64,000 nt of DNA from Blepharisma stoltei (taxonomy: Eukaryota > Ciliophora > Heterotrichea > Heterotrichida > Blepharismidae), in assembly GCA_914767885.1 (NCBI GenBank), contig CAJZBQ010000027.1:930001-994000 (forward strand). Reading direction: 5' to 3'. The notes under the pieces were generated by a model that had not been told where the DNA came from, did no database searches, and worked only from the letters and a program-made list of their open reading frames with translations. Shown here piece by piece: positions 42,401-53,085 of the stretch. Numbering within the stretch: the stretch's first letter is position 1; each line of letters begins with the position of its first letter. A program made the translations under genes and the position numbers.

Positions 42401-45400
42401 CGATACAGGCTATGTCGATACAGGTTATGTCGATACAAATTGTGTCAATACAAGTTATGTCGATGCAAGTTATGTCGATACAGGTTATGTCGATACAGGC
42501 TATGTCGATACAGGCTATGTAGATGCAGGTTATGTCAGTGCAGGCCATGCTGATAAGGATAAGGGGATAAGGATAATTTAATATAGGGAACGTTTTTGTT
42601 TAGGGTGTGTCGCAGATATGATGATGCTGCACTTACCGACTCAAGATACTCTTATAGTGTAGAATCAGTATAAGATGGTCTAAGAAGTAGCGATCCGGAA
42701 TGGGTCTATTAAAGCTGTGCCTCTTCCAGATGCATAATTCAAAATGCATGATACAAATGCGAATAAAAATACGAAAATTTATATAGATACTTATGTTTAT
42801 ATGCCTTTTTATATGGATGGAAAGCAACTTTGGGTTTTGTGGTCAATACATCCAATGGATAGATTTACTGCTAAAAGTCACCATTTGGTTAGAAAGACTC
42901 CTCATAAAGCTCTGATTTGGTTGTAAAAACCGTGTACAAAAAAATAAAAAATTGGAAAATCACTTTTTTTTGTTGCCAATCTATCCAAAAAAGTGCATGT
43001 AAAATTTTCTGATATTTTTATGTTAAATTTGGATAGAAAAAATTTATTTTTTTAGCAGTACTTCTTCTATCCCTGATGGTTGGATGTTCGAGGCCATGGA
43101 TTCGAACTTCTGCCAATGGTGGTTGGAATCACGCCCTACCCTGCAACAACTTGGCTTGTGGATGAGATAATAGTGACTGTGACTGCGCTTTTGGCTGTCA
43201 CTCTTATATGAGAAGTAATGGAGTTTGTGACTCTGCATGTAATGAAGTAAACTGTAATTATGATTTTGGGGAGTGTGGAGACTGTGCATCAGGTTGCTGA
43301 AATGAGATGATTAACAATAAAGTTTGTGATAAAGAGTGCAATATTTCTGATTGTAACTATGACGGGAGCGACTGTAGCTGTTTTCATACTTGTAGCACTG
43401 ATGGGTATGGACTGTGCAATCCAGGCTGCATGAAATCGGATTGTTTATATGATACAGTCAGCCCCTCTCAGCAATGCAATGACAATGATCTAATTTTATT
43501 CTCATTACACTATGGACTTATTATTAAAGATTTAAATGCCGACATATCTCTCTTAAACTGCACCGATTCCAGCAACTGTCTTGCTGAAGAAGCTTTGGAT
43601 AAAGATGCCTGCCATACTAACTGCAATAATCAGAACTGCATTTATTCGTGAAGCAAATGCTCACAAGTCAGCTGCTACGATTCGAACTGTTTATCGTGCT
43701 TTTCATCTGATGCTGGAAGCTGTTTTCAATGCAACTCTACAAAGCTCCAATTTTATGGGTACTGCCTTGATGCTTGTCCTGCTGGGTATTATTCTATTGA
43801 TCTTTTAGACAATTATCCTGTTTGCTTAATTGAGAAGGATAGTTCTAATTTTTATAATCAAACTGCTTACTATGTGACTTCGCAAGGCAACAGTGACACA
43901 AATGGTGGTAAAGGAACGCTTGAAAGTCCCTTTTCTTCGCTCTCAATTGCGCTTGCTACAATAAACACAAAATACTCAATTATATACCTATTAAACGGCG
44001 GAGTACACTGATTGGCCTGTGTTGATCCTTCATACCCTATATCGACCTTACTATCTGATTTATGTAATCCTTTACTGAGAAATTTCCAGCTCAAAAGTCT
44101 CTCAATTAAATCATATAACGGCTCTCCAGTTTTCTTGCAAACAAAGCCTGATTACAGCATATTAATGTTCACACTTACAAATGACGCTGTTTTCTCTATA
44201 GAAAATGTAGTTCTCAGCGGAAAAACCTTGCTTTCTTCTTGCACTGATGACGTTTACTGTTCATACTGCCCCAATATAACCCAATCTTCAGATGGGAATT
44301 TTTATACAGACCAAGGAGCTCTAGCTACTTCATATTTGCCTAAGTCATTTTGTGGTAGCTTCCATTCAAAAAATCTATTTTACCTCAATCAAGGTTCCAC
44401 ATTGAACTTAAAATTCGTAAATTTCACTGATTGGAGAATGGAATTTAATTCTCTTATAACAAGCAATGGTGGAGATATCAATTTTCTCAGTGTAAATTTT
44501 GACAATATAAACGTTGCACCTTCTTTTCAATGATCCCAAGTAAATGCGTCGGTGGTCTATTTTCTTGACTGCGGAGACAGTTATTATAACTGTGGAAGTT
44601 TTACCTGGAAAAATGGGTCTGTTGTTAGGCTAAATAACGGTTTTGAATTCTCCTCAAGTGCTCAGTTTTCTGGGTTCCTAAGTGCAGACAAAATAAAAAC
44701 TGCAAGCTTAACAAGAGTCAATTTTAAAAATAATATTGTGCTTTCCTGAGGCTATAATTGGCAGATAAGCGGCTCCCTGATCAAATTATCGGCATATAGA
44801 TACTTTGAGGCCATATCTTGCAGTTTTATCCAAAATTCGGCTGCAAACGCCCTAATTACTTTGCAGCCAACAAAGCTTACATTTAGGCCAGATATAAACG
44901 ATCAAAATGAGCTGATTGATTTGCTGTTTTACCATATCTGGATATATGACACCGTTTTTATTTCAAACTGTGGCGTGAATGCAGGGATTTTGAATATCGC
45001 TTTTGAATCACAGCTTCAAAGGATTTTACTAGAAAATATAGTCGCCACTACTAATGGAATACAAAATGGGCCACTAATTTATATAAATAACTCGATTTTC
45101 AATTACCTATATGTTAACAACACAGTTGAAAATATTGCTTTGGCTGACGGAAGCATAATTCAGGCCAAAATGAAGAAAAGGGATTTTATTTTCAGAAACT
45201 CTATCATAAACTCCACATTTTCTGGCACAACAGGAATCTATAGCATAAACAAGCTGGCAAATGTATATTTTTACAATATAACTGCAAATTGTAATGGTAG
45301 AAGCAGCACCCCTCAAGATGTCAATACCATTTTCTGAAATAATTACGCTGCTGACCCTACAATATACTCAAAATCTCCAATTTGAGGTCTGCCAATTTTA

Positions 45401-48400
45401 AACTGCAACTCATTGTCGTCAGCCTCATCTTGCTATAATTACAGGATATCAGGCAGCCGCTTTAAAAGCAACTCCTGTTTGTACTCGAGCCCATCAATGA
45501 TTTACATTAATACTCAAAACGTTAATATAACAGAATGCATTTTTGAGAGAAATTCAGGAAACTCGTCACTAGGGATATGCATCGAGTTCACTGGGACTAA
45601 TAAAATGAGGGTATCGAATTCCGAATTTTATTATAATATTAATCTCAATTCGCAAGGATACGGGGTTATTAGTGCTACGGGGAGTGCTCAGAATTTGACG
45701 ATTACTGACACAGTCATAGCAAGAAATTCTGCTAATTATGGCTCAGCTATCTATTTTGAAGGCTGGACTTTGTCAATTTCCAATGTCAGTTTTCAGTCAA
45801 ATACAGCTTATTCAGGACTTGGGACTGTCCATTATGCGGCTTATTCAGGGGTGAATAGCTCAATGATAAGAATCAAGAATTCGAAATTTGAAAAAAATAA
45901 AAGTTTGACTTTAAAAGGAGGGGCGGTCTACATATCCAGCCAGTCTCAAAAGCAGTCAACAACTGGATTGTCGATCTTAAATACTTTATTCAACAACAAC
46001 TCTGCACCAATAGGCTCTGCTGTATATATAGAAAATAATGTAGCGCTTACTTATATTTCTACAATTCAATTTTCTAATTTTACAAATAATGCTGCTTCAG
46101 TAAAGGGAACAATTGCAATTTATTTTCAATTTGGTGTTTTAAATATTTCTGACTGCTTATTTGCCTCTAATTTTGCAAAGATGGGGTCTGCTGTATACTC
46201 AGTCCATGGCAGCGAAACTAATGCTTTGCTTTCGCGGGTCATTTTGTTTGCAAGCTATTTTGAAAATAACCAAGGTCTGGGAGTCATTGTGGGGGACGAC
46301 ATTACGATTTTTTCTTATTTTGAGACTGCTTCTTGTATTTTAACCCAAAACTCAGGTCCTGCGGTATATATGCTATTTGAGTACTGAAAAGATTATAACT
46401 CAACAATTAGGGATTCTTATTTATACCCAGGAGGGGCTGCATATATAAATACAAATTCAACAGCTGAATGCTCTATGACCAAGTTCTATAATAATACAAG
46501 CATATAGCCTGAGCCTCCTTTGTCTAGGGCTATGCCGACATCTTCCGATGCCAGCCGGGAGTTGGAAAGCAACATTTATTGGTAGAACTAACTTCCCAGC
46601 AAGCGGATTTCGCATTAACCAACAAATGGTTATATACATCTCTCTAGTTAACTTTGGAAGAGGTCGGCATATCCAGAGCCAAAGGAGGCTCAGCTATAAA
46701 TGGAGGAGTTCTCAAAGCTGAAGGCGAGTCTTTTTTTATTTGTGATAACTGCATTTTTGATGGGAATACTGCCCAGAACTCTGGTGGGGTGCTCTTTATG
46801 GACCAATCTGCAGAGTTTTCGATATCAAACTCCATTTTTTCAAATAATGCTTGTGGAGACAAAGGCTCATCCATTTACGAAATAGGGGCAACTGAAAGGG
46901 CGAGCAAAATCACAAATTCAGTTTTTTATAATAATTATGCAGGGGATGAGAGCCTTATTTCCCTTCTCGAGTCCACCATTGAAATAATAAATTGTGACTT
47001 TTATAGCAACTTAGCAGGCCAAACAACACCTGGGCTTTACTTTGCGCTTTCCCAAGGCTATATTTCCAATTCAAAATTCCATGACCACAAAAGCCTATCA
47101 GGGAGCTTTATCTATGTGACTGCCGAAAGCAATTTGACAGTTGAAAACTCAAGTTTTGAAGATTCTCAAAGTACAATCTCAGGTGGCGCTATATTTTGTA
47201 TTGCAAGCTCTCTTTATATAAAGAACTGCACCTTCACAAACTTGACTTCATCTGCAGGAAATGCAATAATGGCATCTTCATCTACAAAACTGTATATCTC
47301 GAAAAGCAAATTTTGAGATGTGCATAGCTATTTTTCTGGAGCTGCTATTGATGCGCTTGGGTGTGAGATTTATATTGACCACTCTGCATTTGATAACTGT
47401 TCCTATACAGCTATATTGGGGGATAATATGGATGCTCTCGTGGTTACAGAGACTTCGTTTACTAATGGAATGGGAATATTTGGTGGAGCCATTGGGTATA
47501 CAAGAAGCCGATACTTGTTGATAAGCAGCTGCACTTTTGACAATAATTTTTCAATGGGCGGAGGAGGAGCACTATTTTTACTTTTAGCTGATTATGCAAC
47601 AAATATTATTACAAACTCGAAATTTATCAACAATTTAGCAAACAATGGTGGAGCAATTCTTATGAATAGCTTAAATGCAGATATTACTGACTCTCTCTTT
47701 ATAGGGAACTATGCAGCCACGAGTTCTGAATACCCTATCAGCACCCCAACAACAGGACTAGGAGGTGCACTGTATTTCGAGTGTCCTTCAATCCCGCTTT
47801 GTAACTGCAGTGTTTCTTCAAGTAACTTTACTCAAAACATAGCCACCTATGGAGGTGGAGCAATAAGCTGAAGTGACGAGATGCCTCGATTCTCAAATAA
47901 CTCGTTTTCCGGTAACCAAGCATTTTATGCTGATAATATTGGTTCATATGCAGTCAAATTGGTTGCTTTGAATTCAGACCTTTCAGTTCAAGAGTCTATA
48001 AAGTATGAGAATTTTACAATTATAACGTCACTTGAAGGCATTGCGCCTGGACAAGCAATAGAGAAGCCTTTGATAATGGCGCTAATTGACCACTCCGGAG
48101 AATTTGTAGCTCTTGATAATTTTAGCCAAGCTGAATTAGTAGCTGATGATCTTGAAAGCGTCACAATTTCAGGCGACACAAAAAACACGGCCAAAGAAGG
48201 GATTTACAATTTTACGCTTTTCATTATTTCTGGCGTTCCTGGGTCTAATTTTCTTATACAGGTCCACACAACAGGAATTGATACTACTAGAGAGCTGTGA
48301 GCCAATGATGGGCTGACCTATGAAACTGTCCAGCATATAAATGTTACTTTAAGACAATGCATTATAGGGGAAGCTACTGTTGGAAACACCTGTTTTAGCT

Positions 48401-50130
48401 GCCCAAAAGGGTACTATAGCTTAAGCCCAGATAATAAAGAGTGCTTGTTATGCCCAGACCAAGCTATATGCTATGGTAATTATACTATGATCCCCAAGCC
48501 TGGGTACTGAAGATCCAGTATGTTTTCTGACAATTTTTGGTCCTGCCCAAACCCAGATGCATGCATTGGCTCAGACCCTTACAATATTTCTTACACAGGC
48601 AACTGTCTTGAAGGATATAAAGGAAACCTATGCCAAAGCTGCGATCGAGGCTATTCAAGACAAAGCAAGAACGAGTGTATTAAATGTCCTCCTTTAGGTG
48701 CAAATGTAGGAATAACAATAGCACTTATGTTTTCTTTTCTTCTCCTTTGTTTATTTATTATTAAGGTGTCAAGGCGGTCAGTCTACAAGCCAGGATCGCT
48801 GCTCTCAGTCTATATCAAGATCTTTGTCAATTATATTCAGCTTATCATTATGACCACTACATTCAATTTTGCGTGACCTGACTATGTGAAAAGACTGTTT
48901 TCAGTCCAAAATAATGCAACCTTTGTGAGCGACCAAATTTTTTCTTTTGACTGTTTTTTGAGTAATGGGAAAGATTTGTTAGGAGGGACTGATATTTATT
49001 ATCAGAAACTGCTGATATTAGCAATTTTGCCTATATGCATTCCTATTTGTGCTTTGGTGCTTTGGCTTATAATTTGTTGAATAAAAAAAGATTTTCGCTA
49101 TTTTTTTAGTAATGCTATTTCAACCACAATTATCATTTTATTTCTGGTGCATCCGCCGCTTATTCGATTCTATTTCAGCTCTTATGAATGCAATGAAATT
49201 AATGCAGGAGAGTTTTGACTTGCGGATGATATGGAAATTAGGTGCTGGGATAAGAAGCATGTGTTTCATATTACTTTTGTGTCTCTCCCTTCGATTCTTT
49301 TGTGAGGAATAGGCATCCCAACATTTTGCCTGATAAAAATTTGAAAAAACCGTCAGAGACTGCAAAGCCTTGAGGTTAAGCTGGTATATGGCTTTCTGCT
49401 TAATGGCTACAAGACTAGAAGCTACTATTGAGAATTCGTAATTATTTATCGAAAAATTATCATTATCTGCTGCTCTGTTTTTTTATCTACTATTTCTGTC
49501 CATATTCAGGCCTTGACTACTATTTTTTTCCTTTTGTTCTGCCTATATCTTCAATTTGTTATTAAGCCATATAACGGAGAATCTCTAAACAGACTAGAAA
49601 TGACCTCAATTGCTGTCTCTGCCTTAACAATGTACTGTGGGATGTATTATTTGACAGGCTCGCTAGACTCCTCTACACAATTTTTATTTTTTATTATTAT
49701 AGTTGCAGCAAATTCTTATTTTATTATATTTTGGTGTATCAAGGCAGGAGATGTGTGGTTGAGATGTATTTTTGAAAAAATCAAAGAAATTAGGAGGAGG
49801 CTTGCCAATCGAGTTGGGATAAATTTTGATGAGTCAAAACTGCGCTCTCCTATGGGAAATGAAACTGGGTTGCCTCAATACTCAATAGTCTCCAACTCTA
49901 TGCTTAAACCATATTTAAATCCTCAGAACTTTGACTTCAGCAAACTTAATATGACAAATCTATTTGTGGCGTCACTAAAAGAGAGAGTGCAATTTTCACC
50001 TTTAGAGGACGAAACGCCAAGAAATAGTAACCAGAAATATAACTCTGAGCCAGTAATGCCAAGAATTTCACTGTCAGATTGCGAAATAACTTTTGAGAAA
50101 ACAGAAGAAAATGGGATTGAAAGCCTTTAA
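39476..50130 (+). CDS. Giant LNR / parallel beta-helix / cysteine-rich multi-TM surface protein (about 2,453 aa)
   Basis: Signal peptide [20 protein letters not shown]. Lin12/Notch-type (LNR) Cys repeats follow ([73 protein letters not shown]). Next is a pectate-lyase-like right-handed beta-helix of over 1,200 residues made of repeats such as [17 protein letters not shown] and [16 protein letters not shown]2/GCC3-like Cys region follows ([41 protein letters not shown]), then several TM helices ([39 protein letters not shown], and others) and a cytosolic tail. Two introns, a 3-kb MULE (40074-43150) and a 194-bp IES (46503-46698) must be removed, leaving 2,454 codons. Many Trp are TGA. This architecture recurs in ciliate surface proteins of unknown role (adhesion, sensing). 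Confidence 0.88.
39569..39583 (+). other. 15-nt intron in the surface-protein gene
   Basis: GTGATTTTTACATAG. Reading through gives a TAG; removal gives [15 protein letters not shown], entering the first LNR repeat. Confidence 0.88.
39813..39828 (+). other. 16-nt intron in the surface-protein gene
   Basis: GTAATAGTTAATTTAG. Removal gives [18 protein letters not shown], restoring LNR cysteine spacing and frame. Read-through stops at TAA. Confidence 0.85.
40083..40434 (+). repeat. MULE left terminal inverted repeat
   Basis: About 352 bp, nearly identical to the reverse complement of 42791-43141. Includes GGCAGAAGTTCGAATCCATG and the paired block TGACTTTTAGCAGTAAATC. The similarity ends near ATAAAAACATAA. 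Confidence 0.92.
41019..41194. mobile_element. Small palindrome-rich MITE nested in the MULE
   Basis: Ends TATAGAAGTTTCCTATGT... and (inward from the right) TATAGAGGTTTCCTCTATAT, with GGCGCT/AGCGCT just inside. It contains two internal palindromes (CCGATAAATTC/GAATTTATCGG and TTGGTCGGACCAA...TTGGTCCGAC). TA repeats at both ends. It lies just downstream of the transposase remnant. Confidence 0.55.
41209..42162 (-). pseudogene. Decayed MULE transposase
   Basis: Three minus-strand fragments read as one degenerate gene even with UGA=Trp. The first ([20 protein letters not shown]...) ends at TAA near 41810. The second contains [20 protein letters not shown] followed by [10 protein letters not shown], the Asp/His-rich core typical of MULE transposases. 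A frameshift near 41560 precedes the third ([30 protein letters not shown]), the conserved MULE C-terminal TTNRxES motif. At least one stop and one or two frameshifts, so probably inactive. Confidence 0.75.
42259..42560. repeat. 15-bp minisatellite inside the MULE
   Basis: About 20 tandem copies of a GTTATGTCGATACAG-like unit with variants (CTATGCCTATACAGG, CTATGTAGATGCAGG) and one extra base near 42335. Because 15 is a multiple of three it creates long open frames on both strands, which are not likely genes. Confidence 0.92.
42791..43141 (-). repeat. MULE right terminal inverted repeat
   Basis: About 351 bp, inverted relative to 40083-40434. It differs at the tip (GGGTAGGG versus GGGTGGGG) and by a few small indels in A-runs, indicating recent or homogenised TIRs despite a decayed transposase. 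Confidence 0.92.
46503..46698. mobile_element. MITE-like IES (194 bp) with about 43-bp TIRs, TA-bounded
   Basis: TIRs TATAGC(C)TGAGCCTCCTTTG ... ATGCCGAC(A/C)TCTTCC at both ends. TA 46503-46504 and 46697-46698. Removal gives [17 protein letters not shown], keeping the beta-helix gene open. Its TIR differs from families A and B and has no C/G tract. Confidence 0.9.
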
Positions 50131-51945
50131 GTAATCCTCAGATTTGCAGTAAAGAAATGCAGTTTTGAGCCTAATTGACGCTTATTTTGGGAAATATCAA
50201 ATTAATTTACTGATAATTTTTATCTTAAACGCTAAAGGCATAGGATTTTATGATGTGTTCTGGTTTGATCAAATTTATTTTGTTTAGTTGAGTATATCTA
50301 AGAATTCATAGCTCCCAAAGAAGAATGAAAGCTATTTTCAAAAAGCTATTAATTTAATGTAAACAATTAGCTTATTTCTCATAATAATGGCAATCACATA
50401 GAATTTATCTAGCGTTTGCTCATTGCAAGACTAATGCTGTAGAGCATATATTTTTCAAAGCAATTTCCATAGTAATCTTTTTTATTAAATAGGAAATTTG
50501 GAATTGCAGAAATCTATCATATTCTAAATATTTTTTTTATTAAATCCTTCATTAGGATCGAACCATATTAGCAAGCTGCTAGAAATCGTTTTAGAATATG
50601 CGTCGAAGTGATTATATGGTATTATATACATTAAAATGATGTGACGAACTATCACACCCTCTTAACATCTGTACTGGCATTCCAAAGGGTGCGCAGGGAC
50701 CTTGAGGAAGAAATTATGGCTCTCGGAATGTACGTTCGGTGAAGCACAATGGGATTAGCTGGCCGCAAGCTTACTCCAAATTCAGGTATTTGTCACAAAG
50801 GGAATGAGCCCGAGAGTTTGAAAGTGGCCTTCCCGCATTGCAGAGAGTCAACCACAAGATTCAACCTTTTGAATTTTCATGGTGGTCAACCTTTTTTAAT
50901 GCACGGTATGGCAACTTGACTCGTAAGAGCGAGTTTAAGCCTTTGCCCGGCAGGAGTATTTTTGCGAAGTAGTGCATAAATCGGTGAGCAGGTGAAGGGG
51001 GGGTATTATGAGTGGAGAAAGTCCTTAGGGAATTACAGAGGCTTCTAATAAATATAAGTTAAGATAATACAGTATCATATCTTAGAAATTTACGATCAAA
51101 TACAGATAGTAAATTTGAGGAGCTATTGCTCGAGAATCGATTATATTTCTCAGAAACAAAACCATAAGTGATAAATTAGCAATCTGGCAAGTAAAAATGA
51201 TAATATTAAACACCATTTTTCCTGATAGTCACAAATAAAATTTGACAAATTTTATCTATCGATTCTGTTTCAGCTAAACATGGAGCTGTCATAAAATAGC
51301 TCTGTCATTTTCAATCAGATTTTTTAGATCGCTATTTTATTTCTTATCTAAAAATGTTTCATAAACTAAAGGGAGTGGGCTTCATTTTTTTCCATTAAAA
51401 TTGTTCGGTATATACATAAAATGGCCGTTTAACGAACAACCTGCCATCTCTGTGGCAATGTCCTTATATATAGCTGAAAGTGTTTTTTTGGTTCAAGGAG
51501 CTGCCTACTGGTTGGGTAGCCTGGAAGCTAGAGGCTCAGTACTATTTCTGCTGATTAATTGCCTGGCTTGAGCAGAAGTTTTTTGCATCTTTTTTACAAA
51601 CAGCGCCCAGGCCAGGCTGGTTTTCTGATCGAGGCAGGGCGATTGCCTGCCTAGGCTGCTTTGTGGCCTGTTCTGAACCTATGCAAGCACACTAATTTCC
51701 TCAAAGATGGCACAGATCAAAAGGGGAAGACATGCTAGACAAGACTGTCAGGGTTCATGCTGCCTTGAGGGACCATCGGCATTTGCCGCTGAATGCATGG
51801 CGCTTTAGGATTAGGGAATTTAAATACCCATTGTTAATCTAATCAAATCTAAAAATCGTTCAGTCATGATAGGAACTAATTTTCCCTTTTTTTAAAAATT
51901 TCAGCAAAACGTTCAATCAAGGACTGGGGGAATAAGAACCTTTCA
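50131..51945. other. Convergent intergenic region with GC-rich repeat copies
   Basis: 1.8 kb without a credible gene. About 50640-51020 and 51430-51830 are GC-rich islands in AT-rich sequence. The first shares ATTCAACCTTTTGAATTTTC with the insert in the carboxypeptidase gene (about 32503). The second contains GCCTGGCTTGAGC and GGCCAGGC-like inverted stretches. They look like further copies of the dispersed retroposon-like elements, here outside genes. TSDs were not resolved. Confidence 0.55.
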
Positions 51946-52928
51946 TTAATTAATGAAAAAGTCAGGCATAAGCTCTTCGAGTGGGATATTAGGGTTCACA
52001 TTGTATTTCTTTAGATCGTGAGGCCCAACAACCTCATCATCAATAAAGAAATTTCCATTCGTTTGTTTATTGCAGCTCGTCATAATTATATAGGCAGCAT
52101 CAGCCATTATGTCAACTTTTCTGCTTCTTTGCATCATAGGCTCTCCACCCAATGCATGCTTTATAGCAGCAGTAGCCACTGCAGTTCTCGGCCATAGCGA
52201 ATTTACTCCAATTTGTCCTTTCCATTCTTCACTTAGCCCTAGCGTGCATAAGCTCATTTGAAACTTCGATATCGTATATGCCAAATGTGGCGCAAACCAT
52301 TTTGGATCCATATTAAGTGGTGCTGAAATGATCAAATTTTTTTAATATTATCCCAAAAAATTATTGAAAAAATTATTTTGTTTATTCCAAAGAACCACAT
52401 GATCAAAATATGAGGGTTCTGTGCCTTCAACAAATGTGGGATACAATATTTGGAAAGCATGAAGGTGCCTCTTGCAATGATTTGGTTGATTAAATCAAAA
52501 GATTTTATGGTTGTGTCCAATGTAGGAGTGAGAGAAATATAGGAAGCATTGTTGATGAGAATGTCGATTCCGCCAAAGGTAGCAACTGTTTGCTCAACTG
52601 CAGATTTTACTTGGTCTTCAAATCTTATATCGCATTTTATAGGGAGAGCTCTTCCGCCTGCTTCTTCTATTTCTTTTGCTGCTGAATAGATGGTTCCTTC
52701 TAATTTCTTGTGAGGCTCAGCAGTCTTAGCGAGGATTGCTATATTTGCTCCGTCTCTAGCAGCTTTTTTGGCAATTGCTAGACCAATTCCTCTAGAAGCT
52801 CCAGAAATGACAATGGTCTTGCCTTTGAGGTTTCCAACGGTTTTGAACTCTTTGATGTCTGTATTTTTGAGAGTCCAGAAAAGAGGCTGGGCTGAGAGAT
52901 GTCTATCTAGAAGTTCAATCCTCCTCAT
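51946..52928 (-). CDS. Short-chain dehydrogenase, HSDL2-like (303 aa)
   Basis: NAD(P)-dependent oxidoreductase of the HSDL2 type (usually peroxisomal/mitochondrial lipid metabolism). Rossmann motif GASRGIG; LPIKCDIRFEDQV; INNASYISLTPT; catalytic YTISK (Tyr/Lys) within HLAYTISKFQMSLCTLGLSEE; LWPRTAVATAAIKHALGG is the characteristic HSDL2 segment. A 71-bp IES (52328-52407) splits NPHILI-ISAPLNMDPKWF; removal leaves 304 codons. It lacks the C-terminal SCP2 domain of animal HSDL2. Divergent from the golgin gene (157 bp apart). Confidence 0.9.
52328..52407. other. Short IES (71 bp) flanked by a 9-bp repeat with TGA/TCA and no TA
   Basis: The direct repeat ATGATCAAA (gene strand TTTGATCAT) occurs at 52328-52336 and 52399-52407. 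Losing 71 bp with one repeat gives NPHILI-ISAPLN, the exact HSDL2 sequence. The repeat contains TGA and TCA but not TA. TA pairs further inside would leave extra residues. Confidence 0.82.
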
Positions 52929-53085
52929 TATTTTTTATATTAATTTAATCTCTTTTTCGACAATTACTCAGAGGTCAACAAAAGAATTTGTTTGCGCTAC
53001 TTTTGATATATTAAAATTAATCAATAAAATATAAGGTCTCAAACTAATAGAATATTACTTTTATGAGAATTAAGAAATATAAATT

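Larger units (their letters stand above)
40074..43150. mobile_element. Mutator-like (MULE) DNA transposon with 350-bp TIRs inserted in an LNR exon
   Basis: A perfect 9-bp TSD TGCAACAAC occurs at 40074-40082 and 43142-43150. The 3,059-bp element between them has near-identical TIRs of about 350 bp (tips GGGTGGGGCGTGATTCC and GGGTAGGGCGTGATTCC). TSD length, long TIRs and a MULE-like transposase remnant fit the Mutator superfamily. Precise removal with one TSD gives CQEQCNN-LACGWDNSDC and an in-frame 2,454-codon gene. The TSD contains no TA. Confidence 0.92.

Noticed and set aside
42259-42560. CRISPR-like array
   Set aside because: Units are contiguous 15-mers without spacers, in a eukaryotic transposon.
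42228-42581. Open frames on both strands rich in YVDTG/CIDIT repeats
   Set aside because: They are produced by the 15-bp minisatellite inside the MULE; no start context, no non-repeat domain, open on both strands only because the unit is a multiple of three.
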